A stretch of 64,000 bases of DNA from an uncultured Eubacteriales bacterium. GTDB taxonomy: Bacteria > Bacillota > Clostridia > Christensenellales > Aristaeellaceae. Every line of letters begins with the position of its first letter. Within the stretch, counting starts at the first letter, position 1. The position numbers and the translations under genes were made by a program. Below, piece after piece: positions 16,553 to 25,313 of this stretch. The notes beneath the pieces are model-generated. The model made no database searches. It was not told the origin of the DNA and saw nothing but the letters and a program-made list of their open reading frames with translations. The stretch lies in contig CADCFG010000002.1 in NCBI GenBank assembly GCA_902800625.1, positions 124,001 to 188,000 of the forward strand. The letters are read 5' to 3'.

Positions 16553-17467
16553 TTAAGAATTTACATCCACGCCCAAATCCTCCGGGCTCAGCCCCTCCGG
16601 CAGCAGCTCGCCCAGGGTTTTGACGGTATATCCCTTGCCGAACTCGCCCACGATCACGGGCAGGGACGTGTCGGAAAACTCCCGCAGCACCTGGCGGCAG
16701 ATGCCGCAGGGCCAGGCCACGGCGGTGGAGCCCACCACGGCGATGGCCTTGAACCGGCGCGCGCCGTTTATGATGGCGTTGCCGGCGGCGCAGCGCTCGG
16801 CGCAGATCGTGGCGCCGTAGCTGGCGTTCTCGAAGTTGCAGCCCTTGAAGGTGCGCCCGTCCTCGGCGAGGATGCAGGCGCCCACCTTGAAGTGGGAATA
16901 GGGGCTGTAGCTCATCTGCATGGCCTCGCAGGCCAGTTCAAACAGCCGGTCATAGCTGACTTCGCCCTCCTTGCGGGTGATGCCGATGGCCCCCAGGGCC
17001 TTTTCCTCCATCTGGCGCATCTGGCGCTTCTCCTCCTCGTTCATGTGGTCGTAGCCCATCAGGTGAAATGCGGAATGGGCGGTGAGATAACTCAGCTCCC
17101 GCTTCAGGGAGTGGCCGTACTCCTCGGCCTGCTGCCGCGCGCGGTTCAGGTTGATTACACAGTCGCCCAGGTTTATACAGCCCAGGGCCGGGTCGAACTC
17201 CCGGGCCAGGCGCTTCGGGCAGTCCCGGGCGGTCTTTCCCGCGGGATAGTTGACGGTGGGGAAGGACAGCACGTCGGTGGCGCTGTCGATGTTCCGCATC
17301 TGGCGGTTCAGGGCGCGAATGGCATCATCATCCACGATCTCAACGCAGAAACCTGCGCCTGTGATACCCTCGGCCTCAAAACAGGCCTCCGCCACTCGGT
17401 TCAGGAGAGCCTCAAGCCCATCCATGTCCCCCGGCACGGGGATCTCCCAACTCAGTTCAATCGCCAT
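16553..17467 (-). CDS. Fused endoribonuclease YbeY and cytidine deaminase
   Basis: 304 residues in one uninterrupted frame. Residues 1-150 are YbeY, the rRNA-processing metalloendonuclease, with its zinc motif HSAFHLMGYDH at 131-141. A short linker is followed by a complete cytidine deaminase from about 171 (LFELACEAM...YSPYSHFKVGA), with CAE at 222-224 and PCGIC at 253-257 as zinc ligands and catalytic Glu. In related genomes ybeY, dgkA and cdd are separate genes in this position; here dgkA is absent and the two outer genes are joined. The start overlaps the end of pgpH by 11 bases; Shine-Dalgarno is GGGAGGG. Both active sites look intact, so it is probably bifunctional. Confidence 0.9.
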   Translation of the reverse strand: MAIELSWEIPVPGDMDGLEALLNRVAEACFEAEGITGAGFCVEIVDDDAIRALNRQMRNIDSATDVLSFPTVNYPAGKTARDCPKRLAREFDPALGCINLGDCVINLNRARQQAEEYGHSLKRELSYLTAHSAFHLMGYDHMNEEEKRQMRQMEEKALGAIGITRKEGEVSYDRLFELACEAMQMSYSPYSHFKVGACILAEDGRTFKGCNFENASYGATICAERCAAGNAIINGARRFKAIAVVGSTAVAWPCGICRQVLREFSDTSLPVIVGEFGKGYTVKTLGELLPEGLSPEDLGVDVNS

Positions 17468-19736
17468 TGGCGTCTCCCTCCCTGGGCTGGGGCGGCACGG
17501 TCTGGGCCGCCGGCGCGGCGTTTTCCAATGGCGCTTCCGGCTGCCCGCCGGCTTCCTCCGCGCTCTTTGCGGGCGCTTCCTCGGGCTGCTCCGGCGGTTG
17601 GGGCGGTGGTGCCTCCGCGGGCTTCTCTGTCTCCTGCTCCGCCCGCTTCTCCGTCCGCGGGGGCAGCTTCACGTCGGGATATTCGATCCGCTCGTGGAAC
17701 ACGCCGGTCAGCACGGTGGAGAACGCGCTGCAGATCTTCTCCAGGTCGCCGAAGGTCAAATCGGACTCGTCCAGCTGGCCGTCGTTCAGCTTGCTGCGCA
17801 CCAGCTTGTGGATCAACTCGTCAATCTTCTCCGGACTGGGGTCTGGCACGCTGCGGGCGGCGGCCTCGATGGTGTCCGCCAGCATTACGCACGCGGCTTC
17901 CTTGCTGCGGGGACGGGGTCCCTCGTAGCGGAAGGCGTTGATGTCCACGTTCTCCGCGCCATACAGCTTCACGGCCTTGTCATAGAACCAGAGCACCACG
18001 CCGTCGCCATGGTGCTGGCGGATGATCTCCAGCACCGGTTCTGGGATGCGGGCCTTCTGGGCCATGGCCGCGCCATCCCGGGGGTGCGCCGTAAGGATCG
18101 CGGCGGATACCCGGGGGTCGGTGCGGTCGTGGGGATTGTCGCCCAGCTGGTTTTCCTTGAAGTATACAGGCCGCTTCAGCTTGCCAACGTCGTGGTAATA
18201 GGCACCCACGCGGGCCAGCAGGGCGTTGCCGCCCACGGCGCTGGCGGCGGCTTCGGCCAGATTCGCCACGATGATGGAGTGGTGATAGGTGCCCGGGGCC
18301 TCCAGCAGCAGCCGTCTGAGCAGCGGCTGGTTGGGGTTGGACAGCTCGATCAGCTTGGAATTGGTGGCCAGATTGAATATGGACTCCAGCAGTGGCTGCA
18401 GGCCAATGCACAGTATGGCGCTGATGATGCCGTTGGACATGGCCCACAGCGCATTGGTCAGCACGCCGCCCAGCTCCGCGCTGTTGATAAGGCCTACGGC
18501 CATGGTGCACACGAAATTGCTCACGCCCACCAGCACACCCGCCAGCAGCAGGCTGGTGCGCTGCATGCTGCGGTTGAACACCGCCAGCACGATGGGCGCG
18601 GCCACCATGCTCATCAGGATCACCGAGAACATGGTCACCGTGAAAAGCCCGCCCCCGGCGTTCATCAGCAGCGAGGCCAGGAAGCCCAGGGCGATGTTGA
18701 AATACAGGGCCACGCGCTCATCGTACAGGAGCGCCACCAGCATCAGCCCCAGGGACATGGGCATCATGTAGGCATTCATGCGGCTGAATGCCAGGCAAAG
18801 CCCTGTCACCAGCACGGCAATCAGGCACAGCAGCATGATGGACCGGCTGTCCAGCTTCCTGCCGTAGCGGTTCAGGTACAGCGCTGCACAGCCCATCAGC
18901 AGCAGCGTGATCAGCGCGATGCCGGCCAGCAGCGGCCAGTCCAGGGAATCCTCCTTCAGAAGCCCCAGGGACGAGAGCATGGTGTACTGCGCCAGCGTCA
19001 CGATCTCGCCCCGGCGCACGATCACCTCGCCCTTCACGCAGGTTTCCATCTCCACCGCGTCCCGCGCCTTCTGGCGATTGGCCTCGGTGATCTCGGCGTC
19101 GATGAGCATATTGGGCTGGATGGTGGCGCTGATCACGTCCGTGGCCAGCGACACCAGCGGCTGGTCGTAGCCCGCCGCCGCCAACGATCGGGACAGCCGG
19201 TTCACCGCCGAGCCTTCCTGGCCTTCCAGCAGCGTAGAATTCAGCGTGTCGCGCACGCCGATGATGGCGTCGTTGGTCAGCTTCTCCAGCGTCTCGCCAT
19301 CGCAGGTCATCAGCGCCGTGTATTCCTCGCGGTTCACGTTCACCGGCAGCGCCTGGTTCAGGGCTTCCAGCTCGTCGTCCGTCATCACAGCGGGGTCCGG
19401 CGCGCCGCTGTCCCGCAGCGAGGTCAGTTGGCTGAACATGGCTTCCATGTTGGAGGATACCGTCCCCACCACGGAAAAGTCGATGCTCTTGTAGCTGGGC
19501 TCCACCAGCGCCGCGGCGGCCTCCCGATGCTCCTCGGTGGTCACCACGTCGTTCACGTCCTTGCTGGCCAGTATGTCCATGGGGGCGGGAGAGCCCACCT
19601 GGATGTCATGCTGCTCCGGCGTGGCGCCCAGCACCAGCATCGTGGACAGCAGGATATACGCCACCGCGATGATCAGCGCGTTTTTAAGCACTGGAGCCAG
19701 CCGTGCGGCGCTCTCCCTGCGTTTCTTTTTTCTCAT
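17457..19736 (-). CDS. pgpH: 7TM-HD cyclic-di-AMP phosphodiesterase (PgpH/YqfF family)
   Basis: 759 residues. Signal-anchor (RKKKRRESAARLAPVLKNALIIAVAYIL), a long extracytoplasmic 7TMR-HDED domain (about 40-280), a seven-helix membrane block (about 290-480) and a cytoplasmic HD domain (HHSIIVANLAEAA ... VGAYYHDVGKLKRP ... TAHPRDGAAMAQ). The family hydrolyses c-di-AMP. The C-terminus carries an extra, Pro/Glu/Ala-rich tail of about 65 residues after LPPRTEKRA, probably disordered and not part of the family core. Start ATG 19736 behind GTAGGAGGG. Between phoH and ybeY, as in most clostridia. Confidence 0.9.
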   Translation of the reverse strand: MRKKKRRESAARLAPVLKNALIIAVAYILLSTMLVLGATPEQHDIQVGSPAPMDILASKDVNDVVTTEEHREAAAALVEPSYKSIDFSVVGTVSSNMEAMFSQLTSLRDSGAPDPAVMTDDELEALNQALPVNVNREEYTALMTCDGETLEKLTNDAIIGVRDTLNSTLLEGQEGSAVNRLSRSLAAAGYDQPLVSLATDVISATIQPNMLIDAEITEANRQKARDAVEMETCVKGEVIVRRGEIVTLAQYTMLSSLGLLKEDSLDWPLLAGIALITLLLMGCAALYLNRYGRKLDSRSIMLLCLIAVLVTGLCLAFSRMNAYMMPMSLGLMLVALLYDERVALYFNIALGFLASLLMNAGGGLFTVTMFSVILMSMVAAPIVLAVFNRSMQRTSLLLAGVLVGVSNFVCTMAVGLINSAELGGVLTNALWAMSNGIISAILCIGLQPLLESIFNLATNSKLIELSNPNQPLLRRLLLEAPGTYHHSIIVANLAEAAASAVGGNALLARVGAYYHDVGKLKRPVYFKENQLGDNPHDRTDPRVSAAILTAHPRDGAAMAQKARIPEPVLEIIRQHHGDGVVLWFYDKAVKLYGAENVDINAFRYEGPRPRSKEAACVMLADTIEAAARSVPDPSPEKIDELIHKLVRSKLNDGQLDESDLTFGDLEKICSAFSTVLTGVFHERIEYPDVKLPPRTEKRAEQETEKPAEAPPPQPPEQPEEAPAKSAEEAGGQPEAPLENAAPAAQTVPPQPREGDANGD

Positions 19737-19747
19737 GGAAATCCCTC

Positions 19748-20758
19748 CTACGGGCGGAATACCCGGGGCCTGCGCTCGGTCCGCTCGTTCTTCTGGGCGT
19801 GCTTTTCATAGGCGCGCACGATGGCTTGCACCAGCTCGTGGCGCACCACGTCCTTGTGGGTCAGGCGCACGATGCCGATGTCGCTGACATCCTTGAGCAC
19901 CTCCAGCGCTTCCACCAGGCCGGACTTCTTGCCCGCGGGCAGGTCGATCTGGGTGACGTCGCCGGTGATGACCATCTTCGAGCCCATGCCCATGCGGGTC
20001 AAAAACATCTTCATCTGTTCGCTGGTGGTGTTCTGGGCTTCGTCCAGGATGATGAAGGCGTCGTTCAGCGTGCGGCCGCGCATGTAGGCCAGCGGGGCCA
20101 CCTCCACCGCGCCGCGCTCCAGCAGCCGCTGGTAGGCGTCCAGGCCCAGCATCTCGTGCAGCGCGTCGTACAGCGGCCGCAGGTACGGGTCCACCTTCTG
20201 GGCCAGGTCGCCGGGCAGGAAGCCCAACTTTTCGCCGGCCTCCACGGCAGGGCGGGTGAGGATGATCTTCTCGATCTCCTTGTTCTTCAGCGCCACCACG
20301 GCCATGGCGATGGCCAGGTAGGTCTTGCCCGTGCCGGCGGGACCCACGGCGAAGGTGGCGGTGTTCTGCTTGATGGCGTCCACGTACTGCTTCTGGCCCA
20401 GGGTCTTGCACTTCACCTGGCGGCCCCGGTAGGTGATGGCGATCACGTCCCGCATGATCTCGCCGATGCGGTCGGCCTTGCCCTCTGCGGCCAGCTCGAT
20501 GGCGTAGCGGATGCGCGTGCGGTCCACGGTCTCGCCCCGCAGCACGATCTCCTGCAGCTTTTCCAGCGTCAGCCGCGCCAGGGAAACCTTCTCCGGGTCG
20601 CCGGACAGCGTGATCTCCCCGCCGTGGGCGAAGATGTCCACCCCCAGCTCCTCCCGGAACAGGGGAATATTCTCCTCGCGGATGCCGAACATGCCGATAA
20701 ACTGCTCCGGCGAATCCACGTTCATGTGCTCGGTGTAGGAATCAGACGTGTGCTCCAA
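19748..20758 (-). CDS. phoH: PhoH-family ATPase
   Basis: About 336 residues. A predicted cytoplasmic RNA-associated ATPase, linked with YbeY in rRNA work. An N-terminal KH-like part (SLARLTLEKLQEIVLRG) is followed by the P-loop GPAGTGKTYLAIAMAV, Walker B FIILDEAQNTT, and the sensor region MGMGSKMVITGDVTQIDLP. The start is TTG 20758, with GGGAGG about 9 bases upstream. 27 bases separate it from yqfD. Confidence 0.9.
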   Translation of the reverse strand: MEHTSDSYTEHMNVDSPEQFIGMFGIREENIPLFREELGVDIFAHGGEITLSGDPEKVSLARLTLEKLQEIVLRGETVDRTRIRYAIELAAEGKADRIGEIMRDVIAITYRGRQVKCKTLGQKQYVDAIKQNTATFAVGPAGTGKTYLAIAMAVVALKNKEIEKIILTRPAVEAGEKLGFLPGDLAQKVDPYLRPLYDALHEMLGLDAYQRLLERGAVEVAPLAYMRGRTLNDAFIILDEAQNTTSEQMKMFLTRMGMGSKMVITGDVTQIDLPAGKKSGLVEALEVLKDVSDIGIVRLTHKDVVRHELVQAIVRAYEKHAQKNERTERRPRVFRP

Positions 20759-20785
20759 ATCGAATTGCCTCCCTGTAGTATGCGA

Positions 20786-21970
20786 TTAATCTCTCAGTAT
20801 ATCCTTCGCCAGCGCCTCCCGCGTCACGGCGGCGTCGGCGCTGATCTCGATGACGGCTTTTGCGGTCAGAGTGCCGTCCGTCCTTTCATAGTCGATCCAG
20901 CGATCCAGTATCTCGAAATTATCAGGCCCGTCCCTTTGAAGCGCCAGCGCCGCGTCCGCGAAGGCCAGCGCCCTGAGGCGTTCCCGCAGCAATTCTTCGT
21001 CGATGGAGACGGCGCTGCGCGTAACCTCGCGGCGGGTCGTGCGCTCGATCTCCAGCGGCAGGAACAGACCGCCGATGGGCAGGTATTGCACGTCCTCCCG
21101 CTGGTCGGGAAATGTCTCGCCCTCTGTGAGCGGCAGGCTGAACCAGGGCGTTTTCAGCATCGCGGACGCGGAAACGCGGCCGGTGTATTCGGTGCGCTCC
21201 TCGCGGAGGGGCAGGGACGCCTCCCCGGTGAACCAGGTCCTGACGATCACCTCGCCCAGGGCCGCGATGGGCCGGGTCTCCTCCTTGCTCAGCTGCTCCT
21301 CGCCGCGAATCAGCAGCTGGCCCCGGCGCACGGTGTCCCCGGGCTGCACGCACAGCGCCCCGGAGCGGGCCTCGGCGCTCAATACGATGCCATCCCGATC
21401 CGAGACCAGGTCCCGCGCTGCGTCCACGTCGTAGAGGGCGGGGGAGGGCACCTCCGGCACGGCTTCGATCAAAAGGCGTATGCCCCGCAGGTGCGCGCCC
21501 ACATAGCTGTAATCCCCGGAGCTCGAGAGCAGCCGCTGGCCCAGCGCGTCCAGGTCGATGTCCCGGCCCATGCCCGGGTGGACGCCTTCGGAAAAAGCAG
21601 CGTTGCGCAGCGCTCCGGCATTGCCCAAATGGGCGACCTCCCCGGAGAAAGCCACATCCACCAGCCAGATCCGCCCCAGAAACAGCCAGCACAGCGCGCA
21701 GCAGAGCATCAGGCCGAGGGGCAGCGTGCGCCGACGGCGGGCGTATTCGATGAACGCGCTCCTGCCCCGGCGGTTGAGCGTTTCGGCGGGCAGATGGAAG
21801 CGCTCGCACTGATCCAGGAGTATTTGCGCGCTGGCGGCGTCACAGTCCACGATCAGGGCGTGATCGCCGTCCAGGCGCACCGCGTCGAACCGCGCTCCGC
21901 GCGCCAACGCCCGCTCCAGCAGCTTTTCCGGCATCAGGCACTCTGCGCGGACGGTGACTTCACCTCTCAT
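20786..21970 (-). CDS. yqfD: Sporulation protein YqfD
   Basis: About 394 residues. A cytoplasmic N-terminal part (RGEVTVRAECLMPEKLLERAL), one membrane segment near residue 85-105 (LPLGLMLCCALCWLFLGRIW), and a large extracytoplasmic part with a signature of the family (LRGIRLLIEAVPEVP... VQPGDTVRRGQLLIRG). YqfD is a conserved stage IV sporulation protein without a known catalytic role. I start it at ATG 21970, 9 bases after GGGGGAGGTG, overlapping yqfC by 11 bases; translational coupling is likely. Confidence 0.85.
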   Translation of the reverse strand: MRGEVTVRAECLMPEKLLERALARGARFDAVRLDGDHALIVDCDAASAQILLDQCERFHLPAETLNRRGRSAFIEYARRRRTLPLGLMLCCALCWLFLGRIWLVDVAFSGEVAHLGNAGALRNAAFSEGVHPGMGRDIDLDALGQRLLSSSGDYSYVGAHLRGIRLLIEAVPEVPSPALYDVDAARDLVSDRDGIVLSAEARSGALCVQPGDTVRRGQLLIRGEEQLSKEETRPIAALGEVIVRTWFTGEASLPLREERTEYTGRVSASAMLKTPWFSLPLTEGETFPDQREDVQYLPIGGLFLPLEIERTTRREVTRSAVSIDEELLRERLRALAFADAALALQRDGPDNFEILDRWIDYERTDGTLTAKAVIEISADAAVTREALAKDILRD

Positions 21971-22295
21971 GTGGCGCGTCACCTCCCCCGCAGGGCAGTT
22001 CCACCCGGGAGATGGTTCCCCGGACGATCAGCGCGCCCGGCCGCATGTCCGCAAGGGACAGGCCGCTTCCGTGGACGCAGAGCACGCCCCTGGCGGTGTT
22101 CAGCCGGACGCAGTCGGGGGCGAAGCCCAACAGCCCGGTGTGGTTCTCCACCAGCAGGCTCCGGCTTCCGATGGCGGTGGCACGGGCGCACTGCCCGGCG
22201 GCGTCCTCCACCCACTCCAGTGCCGGCAGGCTTCGCCGCGTCACCTTCCCGGGGCGGGCCGTCATGGCGGCCCTGGCGCTTCTGGAAATCCTCAT
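21960..22295 (-). CDS. yqfC: Sporulation protein YqfC
   Basis: About 111 residues of the YabP/YqfC family (RSLLVENHTGLLGF ... GVLCVHGSGLSLADMRPGALIVRG). It always precedes yqfD in spore-formers and is under mother-cell control in Bacillus. The start at ATG 22295 follows GGAGGG by 6 bases. First gene of the operon that ends with recO. A promoter TTGCAT-N18-TATAAT lies about 75 bases upstream on the minus strand. Confidence 0.85.
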   Translation of the reverse strand: MRISRSARAAMTARPGKVTRRSLPALEWVEDAAGQCARATAIGSRSLLVENHTGLLGFAPDCVRLNTARGVLCVHGSGLSLADMRPGALIVRGTISRVELPCGGGDAPHER

Positions 22296-22404
22296 AACCA
22301 TCCCTCCGCTTCCGGCCAATGGGCGTTCCCATTCACCTTATGCGGCAGGTATAAAACTATGCTATCTTATTATACACGATTGCATATGGGAAATGCAAGG
22401 GAAA

Positions 22405-22434
22405 TTGACAACTCCCGTTGAGAATTGGTATACT
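22405..22434 (+). promoter_or_regulatory. Sigma-A-like promoter of dusB
   Basis: TTGACA (22405-22410), 18 bases, TATACT (22429-22434), about 28 bases before the dusB start. It is back to back with the yqfC promoter. Confidence 0.7.
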
Positions 22435-22462
22435 AAGGACAAGCACATTATCGGAGGTAGCC

Positions 22463-23443
22463 ATGTCTTTTCAAATTACCGACCTGCTCCCGGCAAAGGG
22501 GGCGGGCCTTGCGCCGATGGCGGGCGTCACGGACGCGGCGATGCGTCTTCTCTGCCACCGGCAGGGCGCGGCCTGGGCCGTCAGCGAGATGCTCTCCGCA
22601 AAGGGCTGGGTGTTTTCGGGCGGGAAGAACCGTGCTGCCAACGACCTGCTGGCCCGGCTGCCCGGCGAGGGCGTGGTGGGGCTGCAGCTGTTCGGCAGTG
22701 AGCCGGAGTACATCGCCGAGGCTGCCCGACAGCTGGAGGGACGGGGCTTTCAGTTCTTCGACCTGAACTTCGGCTGTCCCGCGCCGAAGATCACCGGCAA
22801 CGGCGAGGGCAGCGCCATGATGCGCGAGCCGAAGAAGATCGGGGCGGTGGTCCAGGCGCTGGTCGACGTCACGTCCCTGCCCGTCACGGCGAAGATCCGC
22901 TCCGGCTGGGATGCCGGTTCCGTTAACGCCGTGGAGGTGGCCCGAATCTGCGAGGAAAGCGGCGCGTCGGCCATCGCCGTGCACGCCCGCACCCGGGAAC
23001 AGCAATACTCCGGGAGAGCCGACTGGAGCGTCATACGGGACGTGAAGCGGGCAGTCTCCGTGCCGGTGTTTGGAAACGGAGACGTCAGAAGCGGCGCGGA
23101 CGCTCTGCGCATGATGGAGGAGACCGGCTGCGACGCTGTGATCGTGGGCCGCGCCGCAGAGGGCAACCCCTGGATCTTCCGGGAGATCGCCGCCGCGCTG
23201 CGGGGAGAGATCGCGCCTGCGCCGACGCCGGAGGAGCGTGTTGACATGGCCATGCGCCACTTCGAGCTGGAAAGGCAGCTGTACGGGGAAAAGCTGGCGG
23301 TGCTGCAGATGCGCAAGCACATCGCCTGGTATGTACACGGCATGCGCGGCGCTTCCCGGTTCCGGGAGACCGTCAACGCTATCGAGAGCGGCGAAGCGGT
23401 GCTGAATGCCCTGCGGGACTTTGCCGCGTCCCAGGAAGAATGA
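22463..23443 (+). CDS. dusB: tRNA-dihydrouridine synthase
   Basis: About 326 residues. An FMN enzyme that reduces specific uridines of tRNA to dihydrouridine. Motifs: LAPMAGVTDAAMRLLC, FDLNFGCPAPKITGNGEGSAMM (catalytic Cys), KIRSGWD, VHARTREQQYSG, FGNGDV and GCDAVIVGRAAEGNPWIF. DusB is the usual member in this group. Start at ATG 22463, behind CGGAGGTAG. Followed at 6 bases by a DUF2809 gene, so they share a transcript. Confidence 0.92.
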   Translation: MSFQITDLLPAKGAGLAPMAGVTDAAMRLLCHRQGAAWAVSEMLSAKGWVFSGGKNRAANDLLARLPGEGVVGLQLFGSEPEYIAEAARQLEGRGFQFFDLNFGCPAPKITGNGEGSAMMREPKKIGAVVQALVDVTSLPVTAKIRSGWDAGSVNAVEVARICEESGASAIAVHARTREQQYSGRADWSVIRDVKRAVSVPVFGNGDVRSGADALRMMEETGCDAVIVGRAAEGNPWIFREIAAALRGEIAPAPTPEERVDMAMRHFELERQLYGEKLAVLQMRKHIAWYVHGMRGASRFRETVNAIESGEAVLNALRDFAASQEE

Positions 23444-23449
23444 AGCAGA

Positions 23450-23824
23450 ATGAAGAACAGACTTTGGTTTATCCTTGGATTTGCGACCGTAGTCGGTTTT
23501 GAGATCCTGATCGGGAAGTACGTCCATGACGCCTTTATACGCCCCTATGTGGGGGATGTGCTGGTGGTGGTGGCGGTTTACCTGCTGGCCCGGGCGATCC
23601 GGCCGCAGGGGCACAGGTGGCTTACGCTGTGGGTGTTCCTGTTCGCCGCAGTGGTGGAATGCCTGCAGGGCCTGGGCTGGGGGAACCTGCCCGTGGTCCG
23701 GGACAGCCGCCTGCTGCGCGTCCTACTGGGCAGCACCTTCGACTGGCGGGACATCCTCTGCTACGCCGTGGGCTGCGGAGGGATCGCGCTGGCGGAATGG
23801 ATCGTCAGGAAAAAACGTGGGTGA
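23450..23824 (+). CDS. DUF2809 family membrane protein
   Basis: 124 residues with four hydrophobic segments (about 4-20, 33-48, 58-73, 96-116). The pattern (GDVLVVVAVYLLAR, VFLFAAVVECLQ, LLRVLLGSTFDWRDILCYAVGC) matches the DUF2809 family, of unknown function. Transcribed with dusB and followed by a terminator that overlaps its stop codon. Confidence 0.75.
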   Translation: MKNRLWFILGFATVVGFEILIGKYVHDAFIRPYVGDVLVVVAVYLLARAIRPQGHRWLTLWVFLFAAVVECLQGLGWGNLPVVRDSRLLRVLLGSTFDWRDILCYAVGCGGIALAEWIVRKKRG

Positions 23825-23845
23825 CGCATTGTCACCCGCGTTTTT
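23811..23845. terminator. Intrinsic terminator after dusB-DUF2809
   Basis: AAACGTGGGTGAC, loop GCATT, GTCACCC-GCGTTTTT: a 12-bp stem with one bulge, ending in five T's. Confidence 0.75.
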
Positions 23846-23853
23846 CATTCCTC

Positions 23854-24732
23854 CTATGCCTCAAACCGCTTGGGCACGAAGCCTGTAAAGGCCGTTGCAG
23901 TCTCGTCGGATTCCACGGAGATCTCCCCGCCGTACTCCCGCAGGATATCCCGCACGATGGCAAGCCCCGAGCCGTGGCCGTCGCTCTTGGTGGTGAAGCC
24001 CATCTGGAAGATGCTGTGCTGGACCTCCTCTGGAATGGCCGGCCCGTTGTTTTCCACCCGGAAGCGGTAGTCCCGGGGCGTCTCGTCGATGGTCAGCGTG
24101 ACGCGCCTGCCATCGTTGTCCGCGTCCTCCAGCAGGGCATCCCGGGCGTTGTCCATCAGGTTGCCCAGCACCCGGCACATCTCCCAGCCTGGCACGGGCA
24201 TGTCCCGCCAGGGCGCGGCGATGCGGATGTCCAGCGCGATGTCCTTCTCCTCGCAGTCCTGGCGCTTGGCGGCGATCAGCGCGTTCACGGCGGGAATGGC
24301 GGTCTTCAGCACGCTGCCGGTCTTCTTGATATCGCCGTAGACGTTCTCCACGTACTTCATGGCCTCGTCCGGCTCGTTCAGCTCCAGCAGCGAGAACACC
24401 ACCTGCAGGTGGTTCATGAAGTCGTGCCGCTGCTTGCGAAGGGTGCCGTTCAGCGCTTCCAGCTGGCCGTTGGCCTCCTCCAGCATGCGGGCCTGGTCCT
24501 CGATCTTCCCGGCGTTCAGGGCCTCGCGGATGTCCAGCACCGCGCCCCAGCTGACGATCAGGAATGCGGCGGCGATGGCGGCGATCTCCACGATGCGGCC
24601 GTCGGGGCTGTCCCGGAAGATGGCATACAGCAGCACCGTCAGCATTGCCGCCACCTGCAGCGCGTTGACGGTCACGGCGAAGCGCGCGGCCTTCTTGATA
24701 TTCAGCTTTTCACGCAGGGATCGTCTCATCAT
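23854..24732 (-). CDS. Orphan Spo0B-like sensor histidine kinase
   Basis: About 292 residues. Two membrane segments near the N-terminus (about 18-39 and 46-63), a coiled stretch (EDQARMLEEANGQLEALNGTL), a Spo0B-type dimerisation helix with the phosphorylatable His in KQRHDFMNHLQVVFSLLEL, and a GHKL ATPase domain (LGNLMDNARDALL, GHGSGLAIVRDIL). No extracytoplasmic sensor domain is visible. No response regulator is beside it. Proteins of this form often act in citrate/malate or quorum signalling; no ligand is suggested here. No strong ribosome site precedes ATG 24732 or the next ATG at 24729. Confidence 0.8.
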   Translation of the reverse strand: MMRRSLREKLNIKKAARFAVTVNALQVAAMLTVLLYAIFRDSPDGRIVEIAAIAAAFLIVSWGAVLDIREALNAGKIEDQARMLEEANGQLEALNGTLRKQRHDFMNHLQVVFSLLELNEPDEAMKYVENVYGDIKKTGSVLKTAIPAVNALIAAKRQDCEEKDIALDIRIAAPWRDMPVPGWEMCRVLGNLMDNARDALLEDADNDGRRVTLTIDETPRDYRFRVENNGPAIPEEVQHSIFQMGFTTKSDGHGSGLAIVRDILREYGGEISVESDETATAFTGFVPKRFEA

Positions 24733-24753
24733 ACATTATCGCCACATGGAAAA

Positions 24754-24780
24754 TCGGCGTCAATCGATGATCGACGCCGA
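24754..24780 (-). terminator. Intrinsic terminator after mscL
   Basis: TCGGCGTC (24754-24761) and GACGCCGA (24773-24780) form an 8-bp stem with an 11-base loop; on the minus strand it is followed by TTTTCC. Confidence 0.65.
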
Positions 24781-24814
24781 TACCGTAATAGAGTTCCGAA
24801 ACCCTCGAAGCGGC

Positions 24815-25201
24815 TTACTTGGCCAACTCGGAGGTGCAGTGCGGGCAGCGGGTCGCGTCGTCAGCGATCTCACTCTTGCAGAAGGGGCACACGCGCGCGG
24901 CCTTGGGAGCCGGAGCGGGCTTCTTCATCTTGTTGATGGCCTTCACAACCGCGAACAGGCAGATGGCGATGATCAGGAAGTTGACCACGGCGTTGATGAA
25001 ATTACCCAGCGCGATGGGGCCCAGCATGATGTGCGAGAAATCGGGCTGTCCGAAAATCGCGCCGATCAGGGGAGTGATCAGGTCTTCGACCACGCTGGAG
25101 ACGATGGCTCCGAACGCACCGCCGATGACGACGCCGATGGCCATGTCAACCACGTTGCCCTTCATGGCGAAATCCTTGAACTCGTTAAGCAGCTTTCCCA
25201 T
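24815..25201 (-). CDS. mscL: Large-conductance mechanosensitive channel MscL with C-terminal zinc ribbon
   Basis: 128 residues. TM1 (NVVDMAIGVVIGGAFGAIVSSVV) and TM2 (ALGNFINAVVNFLIIAICLFAVVK) match MscL, the pore that opens under strong osmotic downshock. After the usual end of the channel a linker of Ala/Pro/Lys leads to CPFC...CPHC, a zinc-ribbon of about 25 residues. Start at ATG 25201, behind GGGAGG. A TATAAT-type -10 box is at about 25250 on the minus strand. Transcribed alone. Confidence 0.92.
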   Translation of the reverse strand: MGKLLNEFKDFAMKGNVVDMAIGVVIGGAFGAIVSSVVEDLITPLIGAIFGQPDFSHIMLGPIALGNFINAVVNFLIIAICLFAVVKAINKMKKPAPAPKAARVCPFCKSEIADDATRCPHCTSELAK

Positions 25202-25313
25202 TGTGAATTCCTCCCTTTCGTGTTCCCATGGAATACCATTGCAGGGGTATTATACCACATCGCGATACCAAAATAAAGTCCTTTGCGCCAAAATCGCAAA
25301 TATTGTTACATTG

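Noticed and set aside
17250..22297. Several 800-codon frames on the plus strand through the yqfC-recO operon
   Set aside because: All lie opposite well-supported operon genes and lack motifs.
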